Positions 1-6,437 of a DNA stretch of 13,419 nt are shown piece by piece. Location: contig NYZA01000100.1 of NCBI GenBank assembly GCA_002686955.1, positions 1-13,419 on the forward strand. The letters are read 5' to 3'. The position numbers were made by a program, and so were the translations under genes. The notes under the pieces were generated by a model. It was not told where the DNA came from, did no database searches, and saw only the letters and a program-made list of their open reading frames with translations. Every line of letters begins with the position of its first letter. Within the stretch, counting starts at the first letter, position 1. This DNA comes from Gemmatimonadota bacterium (GTDB taxonomy: Bacteria > GCA-2686955).

Positions 1-102
1 CCAAAGCAGTGCCGAAGCCAAAGCAGTGCCAAAGCCAAAGCAGTGCCAAAGCCAAAGCAGTGCCAAAGCCAAAGCAGTGCCGAAGCCAAAGCAGTGCCGA
101 AG
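1..102. repeat. 17-bp tandem repeat, six full copies
   Basis: Six head-to-tail copies of a 17-bp unit (ccaaagcagtgccRaag, where the variable base is g in copies 1, 5 and 6 and a in copies 2 to 4) run from the first base of the window. The array therefore may continue upstream. Because 17 is not a multiple of three, the unit cycles through all reading frames and leaves long stop-free frames that are not genes. No spacers separate the units, so this is a minisatellite and not a CRISPR array. It ends directly against the palindromic block at 105. Confidence 0.95.
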
Positions 103-104
103 CC

Positions 105-188
105 CGAAGGCGTTATGTAAACCAACGCAAAAACAACCAAGGAGCAGAGCCACGTACAGGAAGCGCGTTGGTTTACATAACGCCTTCG
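105..188. repeat. 24-bp perfect inverted repeat with 36-nt spacer
   Basis: The arms at 105-128 and 165-188 are perfect reverse complements over 24 bp and enclose a 36-nt, A-rich spacer (129-164). Each arm contains the 11-mer ttatgtaaacc or its complement (113-123 and 170-180). The same 11-mer is reused in the adjacent hairpin at 188-226. No gene lies inside. It could be a cruciform, a small non-autonomous mobile element, or paired recombinase sites. The sequence alone does not decide between these. Confidence 0.9.
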
Positions 189-226
189 ATATTATGTAAA
201 CCTGCAACGCAGGTTTACATAATATC
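188..226. repeat. 18-bp hairpin abutting the recD2 stop codon
   Basis: The arms 188-205 and 209-226 pair perfectly over 18 bp around a 3-nt loop (aac). The stop codon of the helicase gene on the minus strand occupies 229-231, so the hairpin begins 2 nt past the end of that gene. It may end transcription or protect the 3' end of the message, but no T-run follows it. It shares the ttatgtaaacc 11-mer (192-202 and, inverted, 212-222) with the neighbouring 105-188 inverted repeat, which points to a shared sequence family more than to a dedicated terminator. Confidence 0.85.
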
Positions 227-228
227 CC

Positions 229-2367
229 TTATCGGTCTGGTTGTGCCAACCGCTCCCGCAACCCCGAGTACCGCCGCCTCACCTGATCCCGCTGCACCGC
301 CAGCCTTACCGCCTCCTCCGTCCCCACAATGACTGCCAGCCTGCGCGCCCGGGTCAGCGCCGTGTACAACAGGTTCCGCTGCAGCATCACGAAGTGCTGC
401 GTCGATACCGGCAAGATTACCGCCGGAAACTCCGAGCCCTGACTCTTGTGAACCGAGACCGCATAAGCCGCCGTCAAATCGTCCAGATCGGCACTCGTGT
501 ATTCGGCCACCGATTCGCTGAAGCGTACCTCGAGCGTCTTCCCGTCCAGCGCGGCTACGACTCCGATATCTCCGTTGAAGATCAGCTTGTTGTAGTCGTT
601 GCGGATCTGCATCACCTTGTCGCCGACGCGGAACTCCCGCTGTCCGCGGATCAGTGCTTTCCCTTCGGGATTGATCGCGTCTCGGAGGCGCTCGTTCAGG
701 CGATCGGCGCCGGCATCGCCCCTGTACATCGGAGCGATCACCTGGATCTCATCGCGTGGGTGCAGGTCGTAGGCCTTCGGCAGTCGGGACGCGGCCAGAT
801 CGACCACGGTGTCCGCGATCTCTTCCGGCGTTTCGCGGCTCAGAAAGTAGAACCCGTGGCCGTTCGCAAGCTCCGGCATCTCCCCCTTGTTGATCCGATG
901 GGCGTTCGAAACGATGCGGCTGGTTTCGTCTTGGCGGAAGATCTGATCGAGCACGATCACCCCCCCCACGCCCGAGGCGATCAGATCTTTGAGCAGCGTC
1001 CCCGGCCCCACCGAAGGTAGTTGATCCACATCGCCGATCAGGATCAGCCTCGTCTCGCGCGGCAAGGCCCTGAGCAGATGGAGCATCAAGGGCACATCGA
1101 TCATCGATGCCTCGTCGACGATCAGCACATCGCACGAGAGCGGCCGGTCCTCGTTCCTCGTGAACTCCCCCGATTCCGGATCGAAGGCGAGCATGCGGTG
1201 GATCGTGCTGGCACGAAGATGCGATGCATCGGCCAAGCGCTTGGCGGCGCGCCCGGTCGGCGCCGCGAGGCCGACTTGCAGTCCGCGCAGGCCGAAGAGG
1301 GCGATCAAGCCCACCGTGATCGTGGTTTTTCCCGTGCCCGGCCCACCGGTCACCACGAGGATCTTCCTCTCAAGGGCCTGGTGGAGCGCCGCACGTTGTC
1401 GCTCCGTGAAGTCGAGCCTCTGCCTTCGGCCCACCTGGGCGATGTCGTCCTCGACCGAGCGGTGGGTGGAGCCCAGTTTCGGGCGCGCCGACGCAAGCTC
1501 GCGCAGGCGCCGGCCCACCTCGACCTCACAGGCGTACATTTCTGGGCGGTAGATGCGGTCCTCATCGCCGACCAGATCTCCGCGCGCGACCGTCAGCTCC
1601 AGCTCGTCACCGATCAGCTCGTGCTCGACCGAAAGCAGCTTCTCGGCCTTTCGCAGCAGGGGCGCCCGCGGCAGGTAGAGATTGCCTCGATCGGTGGCTT
1701 CGAGCAGCGCGTGCGCGAGTCCCGCACCGAGCCTCGATGGGTCTTCCGGGGGCAAGCCCAGCTCGCGGGCCAAAGCGTCGGCCGTCGCGAAACCGATTCC
1801 GCGCACCTCCTGGATCATGCGGTACGGATCCTCCTTGGCCACCCGCACCGTGTCTGCGCCATAGCGCCGGTGAATTCTGCCCGCGAAACCAGGGCCGATG
1901 CCATGGCTCTGCAGAAAGAGCATGATCTCTCGGATCTCTCGGTGGTCCGACCAGGCCTTGCGTACTTTCTCCGCGGTCGCCTTGCCGATCCCCCGGATTT
2001 CGACGAGGCGATGGGGCGCGGCATCGAGCACTGGAATGGTCTCGTCCTGGAAATGATCAACGACCTTCTTCGCGAGCGCGGCACCGAGCCCCTCGACCGC
2101 TCCCGATGAGAGGTAGCGCAGCACCCCGTCGGCGTCGTGCGGTTCGAGCACCGCGAAGTTTGCAACGCGTAGCTGGCGCCCGTAGCGCGGATGCTGGATC
2201 CATTCCCCTTTCGCGCGTACGCGCACGCCGGGATGAACACCCGGCAGCTCTCCGAGAGCGGTCGCCGACTCCCCTTTCGGCTCGTCCAGCGAGACCCTGA
2301 CGATGGCGAAATCGCTGTCGGGACTCTGGAACGTCAGCCGCTCCACAGTGAACGACAGGCTCTCCAT
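229..2367 (-). CDS. recD2: RecD2-type ATP-dependent DNA helicase (SF1B)
   Basis: This 712-residue protein is predicted to be a cytoplasmic 5'-3' superfamily 1B helicase of the RecD2 type, the form found outside RecBCD and linked to DNA repair. The N-terminus (about 1-75) looks like the RecD2 OB-like domain. Helix-hairpin-helix segments follow near 121-135 and 188-203. The helicase core shows a Q-motif-like stretch near 319-326, Walker A GGPGTGKT at 341-348, motif Ia (APTGRAAKR) near 369, Walker B VDEAS at 417-421, GDVDQLPS at 445-452, the motif IV arginine in FRQD near 477, SVHKSQGSEF near 638-647 and YTALTRAR near 668-675. Length and motif order match the family, so the protein looks intact. 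The ATG at 2367 sits only 11 nt beyond the nearest arm of the 2382-2556 inverted repeat, with just a weak ribosome-binding site (ggggtag). It is the only gene on its strand here and is divergent from the porin operon. Confidence 0.96.
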   Translation of the reverse strand: MESLSFTVERLTFQSPDSDFAIVRVSLDEPKGESATALGELPGVHPGVRVRAKGEWIQHPRYGRQLRVANFAVLEPHDADGVLRYLSSGAVEGLGAALAKKVVDHFQDETIPVLDAAPHRLVEIRGIGKATAEKVRKAWSDHREIREIMLFLQSHGIGPGFAGRIHRRYGADTVRVAKEDPYRMIQEVRGIGFATADALARELGLPPEDPSRLGAGLAHALLEATDRGNLYLPRAPLLRKAEKLLSVEHELIGDELELTVARGDLVGDEDRIYRPEMYACEVEVGRRLRELASARPKLGSTHRSVEDDIAQVGRRQRLDFTERQRAALHQALERKILVVTGGPGTGKTTITVGLIALFGLRGLQVGLAAPTGRAAKRLADASHLRASTIHRMLAFDPESGEFTRNEDRPLSCDVLIVDEASMIDVPLMLHLLRALPRETRLILIGDVDQLPSVGPGTLLKDLIASGVGGVIVLDQIFRQDETSRIVSNAHRINKGEMPELANGHGFYFLSRETPEEIADTVVDLAASRLPKAYDLHPRDEIQVIAPMYRGDAGADRLNERLRDAINPEGKALIRGQREFRVGDKVMQIRNDYNKLIFNGDIGVVAALDGKTLEVRFSESVAEYTSADLDDLTAAYAVSVHKSQGSEFPAVILPVSTQHFVMLQRNLLYTALTRARRLAVIVGTEEAVRLAVQRDQVRRRYSGLRERLAQPDR

Positions 2368-2381
2368 GCGCGGAGTCTACC

Positions 2382-2556
2382 CCATAATCCACCACCCAGT
2401 CCGCGATTCGCCATACGCCTCTTGACCTTATCCTTCGTCGCTCGCACCGATTTGATGCTCAACGTAGTTCTACTACGCCTGCGCTCAAATCGGTGCGGCG
2501 CCTCGACTAAGGCCAAGATTTGCACGGCGAATCGCGGATTGGGTGGCGGATTATGG
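2382..2556. repeat. 175-bp nested inverted repeat in a divergent intergenic region
   Basis: The outer arms 2382-2412 and 2526-2556 match as reverse complements at 29 of 31 positions. A second pair (2421-2430 with 2508-2517) matches at 9 of 10. An inner pair (2443-2455 with 2485-2497) is a perfect 13 bp, and the tip has a 6-bp stem (2463-2468 with 2472-2477) around a 3-nt loop. The whole thing can fold into one long branched or interrupted hairpin on either strand. It lies between two genes that point away from each other, so a terminator role is unlikely. An interspersed palindromic repeat, a MITE-like element or a structured RNA are all possible. It leaves 14 nt before the helicase start and 105 nt before the porin gene start. 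Confidence 0.9.
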
Positions 2557-2661
2557 TACCTCATTCGACTTGACTTCCCAGTCGTGCTCCGGCAAGCTGC
2601 CGACTTCGATCTAACTGAAAACGCGACTCATCCGCGCTACCATTTATCCCGGATAGGACCG
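2557..2661 (+). promoter_or_regulatory. Probable promoter and leader region of the porin-flavin operon
   Basis: This is the only unstructured stretch upstream of the three-gene operon and is more AT-rich than the coding DNA. TTGACT at 2570-2575 resembles a -35 box, but no convincing -10 hexamer sits 16-18 nt downstream of it, so no promoter is claimed at base level. A purine-rich ggatagga (2651-2658) just before the ATG at 2662 can serve as ribosome-binding site, although it is close to the start. Confidence 0.35.
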
Positions 2662-3873
2662 ATGCCCGAGCTCCGAACCATCGCCCCCATGATTGCCAGT
2701 GTGCTCCTCCTCTCGTCCACTCATCCCGCCCTCGGCGCCGCTGCCGAGGGGCCGGTCGTGGATCTGCCCGAAGAGGACGAACCCTTTCACGGCTCCACTC
2801 CCCACTACAGCCACCGACCTTCGAAGACGATCGTCGGCGGCTACGGTGAGCTCCACTACAACTACGCGAAGGAAGAGGATGCCGACGAGGGCTCCGCCGG
2901 GGTCGATCTGCACCGGCTCATCATCTATGTCGGTCACGAGTTCACGCCGGGGCTCCGGTTTTCGAGTGAGATCGAGATCGAGCACACCCTCGCGGGCGAC
3001 GATCTGCCGGGCGAAGTAGCGGTCGAGCAGGCCTACGTGGACTACGAGGTGTTCGATCGGGCATTGGCGATCCGCGCGGGATTGATGCTGGTGCCGATGG
3101 GGATCGTGAACCAGTGGCACGAGCCGCCCCTCTTCAACGGCGTGGAACGGCCGATGGTCGACAAGCTCATCGTTCCCTCCACCTGGCGCGAGCCCGGGAT
3201 CGGAATCGCGCTCTCTCCCGCGGAAGAATGGCGATTCGAGCTCTACGCGATGTCCGGACTCGACGCCGCCGGCTTCTCTTTGAAGAACGGGATCCGCAAG
3301 GGGCGCCAGGGCGGCGCGAAGGCAGTGGCGGACGGTCTGGCCTTCACCGGGCGGCTCGAGCATGAGCCGTTGCCGGGAGCGGTGTTCGGGCTCTCCGGTT
3401 ACTTCGGTTCTGCCGGAGCAAACGCCGGTCTCGACATCGATGTTCCGGTCGCGGGCGGCACTCTCGATGCGCGCTACAAGAAGCGGGGCATCGAGGCGCG
3501 CGCCGAGGTCGCCTCGTTCTCGATAGGCGACACGGAGGAGCTGAGACTCACCGACGGGGGCAATGGACCGGATGTCGCGTCACGGATCGTCGGCTTTTAC
3601 GGCGAGGTAGGCTACGATCTTCTGGCTCGGAGCGATCGCTCGGAGGCACTCGTGCCCTTCCTTCGTTACGAGCACTACGATACGGCTTCGAGCCTCGACG
3701 GCCGAGACAAGACAGCCGGCGACGAGGCGTACGCCGTGGACGACGTGGTTGTCGGGCTCAGCTTCCGTCCCGTTCCACAGGTGGCCTTCAAGGGCAATGC
3801 GACGATCCGCCAAAAGGGCGGAGTTGCCAAGGGCGAGACGCTCGTCGACCTTGGTGTGGGCTTCATGTTCTGA
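2662..3873 (+). CDS. Outer-membrane porin-like beta-barrel protein
   Basis: This 403-residue exported protein is predicted to be an outer-membrane beta-barrel of the phosphate-selective or alginate porin type. The N-terminus is a signal peptide (hydrophobic core IASVLLLSS at 11-19, small residues near ALGAAA). An acidic linker follows, then alternating amphipathic strands typical of a barrel, such as GGYGELHYNY near 59-68. The protein ends in GVGFMF, so the last residue is phenylalanine, the usual C-terminal signal for BAM-dependent insertion. The start at 2662 was chosen because it gives the signal peptide and has a purine-rich site just upstream. The same frame stays open to 2191, but that extension runs through the inverted repeat and antisense to the helicase gene. 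The FMN-binding gene starts 16 nt downstream, so an operon is likely. The substrate cannot be told. In this setting the barrel may pass an electron donor or acceptor. Confidence 0.8.
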   Translation: MPELRTIAPMIASVLLLSSTHPALGAAAEGPVVDLPEEDEPFHGSTPHYSHRPSKTIVGGYGELHYNYAKEEDADEGSAGVDLHRLIIYVGHEFTPGLRFSSEIEIEHTLAGDDLPGEVAVEQAYVDYEVFDRALAIRAGLMLVPMGIVNQWHEPPLFNGVERPMVDKLIVPSTWREPGIGIALSPAEEWRFELYAMSGLDAAGFSLKNGIRKGRQGGAKAVADGLAFTGRLEHEPLPGAVFGLSGYFGSAGANAGLDIDVPVAGGTLDARYKKRGIEARAEVASFSIGDTEELRLTDGGNGPDVASRIVGFYGEVGYDLLARSDRSEALVPFLRYEHYDTASSLDGRDKTAGDEAYAVDDVVVGLSFRPVPQVAFKGNATIRQKGGVAKGETLVDLGVGFMF

Positions 3874-3889
3874 GTCAAAAAGACCTTCC

Positions 3890-4483
3890 ATGCGTGACGC
3901 AATTCGACAGCGGATCCCCCGGGCGCGAGACACGCTCGGGGCCGCCCTCATAGCTGGCGCACTCGCGACTGCTGCGCCGGCACAGGGGGTCTATTGGACG
4001 AAGGCGGATCTGCTCAAATCGTTCTTCGCGGAGTGCGAGCGGGTCAGCTATCGGACGATCGATCCGAGCCCTTCGCAGGCCGCGCGATTGGCGAAGAGGC
4101 TCGGAGAGCCCGCGCGGGACGCGTACACGGTTTTTTATGGTGTCGGCAAGGGCGGAATCCGGGGCATCGCATTGATCGACGAGGAGATCGGGCAGCACAT
4201 GCCGATCACCTTCGGGGTTTTGGTCGGCACGGACGGAGCCGCGGAGCGGATCGAAGTGTTGGTCTATCGCGAGGCCTATGGAGACGAGGTTCGCGGGCAC
4301 CGCTTCACCCGACAGCTCGAAGGGAAGAGATCGACCGACCGGCTCCGCGTCGGTGATGATATCGATGCAATTTCGGGAGCGACGATTTCCGCTCACTCCC
4401 TCGTCCGTGGAGTGAAACGATGCCTGGTCCTGGCGGAGCTTCTAGTACTGGAGCCAGGCATGGTGGAAGTGCTGCGCCCGTGA
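3890..4483 (+). CDS. Exported FMN-binding protein with covalent flavinylation motif (RnfG/NqrC-like domain)
   Basis: This is a 197-residue protein. Residues 1-33 form a signal peptide (Arg-rich start, hydrophobic LGAALIAGALATAA, APAQG near the cleavage site), so it should act outside the cytoplasm. The C-terminal half is an FMN-binding domain. The sequence DAISGATISAHS (159-170) fits the D-x-(S/T)-G-A-T motif at which ApbE links FMN to threonine in RnfG and NqrC, so Thr165 is the predicted attachment site. No other redox motif is visible, for example no CXXCH. The protein is about as long as a minimal single-domain flavoprotein, unlike RnfG, which is part of a six-subunit complex absent here. 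It lies 16 nt after the porin gene and overlaps the next gene by 4 nt (GTGA). The role as flavin electron carrier is inferred from the motif and context. No apbE gene lies in the window. Confidence 0.85.
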   Translation: MRDAIRQRIPRARDTLGAALIAGALATAAPAQGVYWTKADLLKSFFAECERVSYRTIDPSPSQAARLAKRLGEPARDAYTVFYGVGKGGIRGIALIDEEIGQHMPITFGVLVGTDGAAERIEVLVYREAYGDEVRGHRFTRQLEGKRSTDRLRVGDDIDAISGATISAHSLVRGVKRCLVLAELLVLEPGMVEVLRP

Positions 4484-5037
4484 AGGTCTTCACCGGGAAC
4501 GGCTACCATGTGGCGAGTCTGCCGCTGCCGGTGAAATGTGTCTACACACTCTTCCTGATCTGCATCGCGCTGGGGATCTGGTCGTCGGTGGAGATCCATC
4601 GTGTGCGCGTTGGTGATGCGGATGGCGTCGCGGCGCGCTACGTGGGCGAGAGCGCGGCCTCGAATGGTGTAGCGGCGTCAGGTCCCTCGATTGAGCTTCC
4701 CTTCGGCGACGATTCGGCTACACCCGAGATCGATCTCGAATGGACCTGGATCCTCGATCTCTTCCACCAACATATTTTCTCGATCGCCGTGGTCTATCTG
4801 ATCCTAGCCCATCTGTTCGTGCTGACCGGCCTCCCCCCCGCTTTCTCGGGCGGAATCGTCTTCATCGCGGGGGCGGCGGCATTGGCGCACACGGCCGCGC
4901 CGCTTCTGATCCACTGGAGCGGAGGGCTTCTATGGCTGATGCCGGTGTCGGGCGCGGCGATGGCAATCAGCTGGTCGGTGATCGTTCTGTGGACGCTTTG
5001 GGCGATGTGGTTGGCTTTAGGGTCCGGGCAAGAATAA
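4480..5037 (+). CDS. Four-helix membrane protein with intramembrane histidines, probable redox partner of the FMN protein
   Basis: I do not recognise the family with confidence. This 185-residue protein has four likely membrane helices (about 18-37, 97-117, 123-146 and 149-180), with an acidic extracytoplasmic-looking loop of about 50 residues between the first two. Histidines lie in or at the ends of the helices: H96, H98 and H111 around helix 2, and H137 and H145 in helix 3. That pattern could bind b-type haem, which would make it the membrane electron donor or acceptor for the flavoprotein, but this is inference. The GTG start at 4480 was chosen because it gives a GTGA overlap with the upstream stop and has ggtggaag 10 nt before it. 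An ATG at 4420 in the same frame would add 20 low-complexity residues and a longer overlap. It is the last gene of the operon; its TAA is the first base pair step of the 5037-5100 palindrome. Confidence 0.75.
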   Translation: MKVFTGNGYHVASLPLPVKCVYTLFLICIALGIWSSVEIHRVRVGDADGVAARYVGESAASNGVAASGPSIELPFGDDSATPEIDLEWTWILDLFHQHIFSIAVVYLILAHLFVLTGLPPAFSGGIVFIAGAAALAHTAAPLLIHWSGGLLWLMPVSGAAMAISWSVIVLWTLWAMWLALGSGQE

Positions 5038-5100
5038 CTTGTCATTTGGCATCCCATCTGCACCAGATCTGCGGCACATCTGGGCGCCAAGATGACAAGT
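5037..5100. repeat. Imperfect palindrome at the 3' end of the porin-flavin operon
   Basis: The arm acttgtcatttggc (5037-5050) pairs with gccaagatgacaagt (5086-5100), with a single unpaired base. The 35 nt between them are themselves repetitive, with several cagatct-like pieces. The palindrome starts on the last base of the TAA stop codon of the four-helix protein gene, so it could shape the 3' end of that transcript. It has no T-run and is nearly symmetric, so it also could be an interspersed repeat. Confidence 0.75.
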
Positions 5101-5546
5101 CAGCTACCACCCGCAAAGCGGGTGGCTTGATGAAGGCCCCCAGAGGGGACCGTTACGGTACCCTCGCTGCCAACATGCGTGAGACATTTTCCCATCCCGC
5201 AATTAGTGTAGAAGGGCGAGAGGTGACGGGCCGATCCCCAGAGCGAGCTTTCGAGGTGGGGCTCATCCATCGGTCTCGCGCTGGATCCCGATGCTCTTCA
5301 ACTCCTTCGAGGGCGCTCGAGACGATGCGGGGGTGCATGACCGGTTGCTGCCAAGGCGCAAGTGCCCCGCGCACCACGTAGACCGCTTTTTGCCATGATG
5401 GCGGTTCACTTTGCTGGAGGGAGGGGGCGCTTCTTGGCTGGGGCAGTTGGCCCCAGCTCGGTGGTGTCCCCGAACTCGGCCGGAAACCCGCGGGCTGAAG
5501 TCCCCCCTCTTCATGCTCTTTCACCGACACCGAGAGCGATGGTCCG
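5101..5546 (-). mobile_element. Possible IS200/IS605-type remnant (no intact transposase)
   Basis: About 450 bp between convergent genes hold no supportable gene. Read on the minus strand, 5126-5102 is a hairpin (8-bp stem 5107-5114 with 5118-5125, loop of three) followed by gtagctgact. A GC hairpin followed by GTAGTTGAC is typical of the right ends of IS200/IS605 elements as I know them. Further in are an accg-tta-cggt palindrome (5150-5160) and a perfect 8-bp hairpin (5437-5444 with 5450-5457). An open minus-strand frame (5153-5563) shows no transposase motifs, neither Y1 HUH nor TnpB RuvC residues. This could be a decayed or non-autonomous copy, or unrelated structured DNA. The left boundary cannot be placed. 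Confidence 0.35.
5437..5457. repeat. Perfect 8-bp hairpin
   Basis: gctggggc (5437-5444) and gccccagc (5450-5457) pair perfectly around agttg. It lies about 90 nt beyond the 3' end of the slipin gene (minus strand) in the convergent region. Without a T-run on either side it is not called a terminator. Confidence 0.6.
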
Positions 5547-6437
5547 TCAATCCCCTCCCCCACCGCTCCTCTTCTCCGCGAACGCCTTGATCAGATCGAT
5601 CGGAACCGGGAAGACCACGGTCGAGTTGTTTTCGGCCGCCACCTCGGTCAGGGTTTGCAGGTAACGGAGCTGCAGCGCCACCGGCTCGGCGGCGATCGTC
5701 TCCGCGGCCTCGAAAAGGCGCTGCGCCGCCTGGAACTCGCCCTCGGCGTTGATGATCTTCGCCCGGCGCTCACGCTCGGCTTCTGCCTGCTTCGCCATCG
5801 CCCGCTGCATCTCGGTCGGCAGATCGACATGCTTCACCTCGACCGAAGCCACTTTGATCCCCCAGGGGTCCGACTGCGCATCGATCACCTCTTGCAGCCG
5901 GTGGTTGATATTGTCGCGGCCGGTCAAGAGATCGTCGAGCTCCGCCTCGCCCAGAATCGAACGCAAGGAGGTTTGCGCGATCTGGCTCGTCGCGTACAGA
6001 TAGTCCTCGACTTGAACGATCGCATTCACCGGATCCATCACGCGGAAATAGATGACTGCATTCACTTTCACCGAAACATTGTCGCGCGTAATCACATCTT
6101 GTGGCGGCACATCCATCGCGACCGTACGAAGCGATACTTTTTGGATGCGATCAATAAGGGGGATCAGGATGATCAGTCCCGGCCCCTTGGCCCCGATCAC
6201 GCGACCCAATCGAAATACGACGCCCCGCTCGTACTCCTTGAGCACTTTGAGCATCGTGGCAAGGATGAAAAGCAGCGCAACGAGCAAAGAGAGAAATGGC
6301 ATGATCGGATTCTCCAGTATTCGAGGAAAAGACGCAAAAAGACGCGGCCCGGCCGCCGCCACGAGCGCACCGGCGAGGATGGCGAGCACACCGGCCTTGC
6401 TCGGTTCCTTGCCCTTCGGATCGGGTTCCGGCTTCAC
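5547..6437 (-). CDS. Slipin: SPFH/band 7 (stomatin-like) membrane protein
   Basis: This 296-residue membrane-anchored SPFH-domain protein is of the bacterial slipin type that pairs with NfeD. A membrane helix lies near 48-65. The slipin hallmarks follow: [15 protein letters not shown] at 68-82, [10 protein letters not shown] near 111-120, DPWGIKV near 180-186 and the coiled-coil start [17 protein letters not shown] near 201-217. The GTG at 6437 overlaps the NfeD stop codon as GTGA, which argues for coupling, and adds a second hydrophobic stretch (17-30) to the usual form. An ATG at 6302 has a good ggag site 9 nt upstream and would give a 251-residue protein of normal slipin length, so either start is possible. 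Slipins form membrane microdomain oligomers. In NfeD-slipin pairs the protease is thought to cleave the slipin C-terminus, and the hydrophobic [14 protein letters not shown] tail (273-286) fits such a target. Confidence 0.92.
   Translation of the reverse strand: MKPEPDPKGKEPSKAGVLAILAGALVAAAGPRLFASFPRILENPIMPFLSLLVALLFILATMLKVLKEYERGVVFRLGRVIGAKGPGLIILIPLIDRIQKVSLRTVAMDVPPQDVITRDNVSVKVNAVIYFRVMDPVNAIVQVEDYLYATSQIAQTSLRSILGEAELDDLLTGRDNINHRLQEVIDAQSDPWGIKVASVEVKHVDLPTEMQRAMAKQAEAERERRAKIINAEGEFQAAQRLFEAAETIAAEPVALQLRYLQTLTEVAAENNSTVVFPVPIDLIKAFAEKRSGGGGD

Noticed and set aside
1-226. CRISPR array or integron attC array
   Set aside because: The tandem units have no spacers. The palindromes lack the GTTRRRY/RYYYAAC boxes of attC sites, and no integrase or cas gene is in view.
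188-226. Rho-independent terminator for recD2
   Set aside because: The stem is strong, but no T-run follows on the minus strand and the same motif recurs in the neighbouring inverted repeat.
9-332. Open frame giving a Lys/Pro/Gln/Ser-rich 107-residue product
   Set aside because: It is read through a 17-bp tandem repeat that cycles frames, then through palindromes and into the antisense of the helicase 3' end. No start signal or domain is seen.
241-2109. Long plus-strand open frames (241-1020 and 1021-2109) opposite the helicase
   Set aside because: They are antisense shadows of recD2 in GC-rich DNA. The minus-strand product has every helicase motif in order.
2570-2598. Sigma-70 promoter with TTGACT as -35
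   Set aside because: The bases 17 nt downstream do not resemble TATAAT, so the pair is not supported.
2191-2661. 157-residue N-terminal extension of the porin gene
   Set aside because: It runs antisense to recD2 and through the 175-bp inverted repeat, and would bury the signal peptide that begins at the ATG at 2662.
3749-3889. 47-residue N-terminal extension of the FMN-binding gene
   Set aside because: It overlaps the end of the porin gene and would hide a clear signal peptide starting at 3890.
5153-5563. 136-residue minus-strand open frame in the convergent gap
   Set aside because: No recognisable motif and no ribosome-binding site. It overlaps the slipin 3' end and reads through hairpins, so it is treated as non-coding or decayed.
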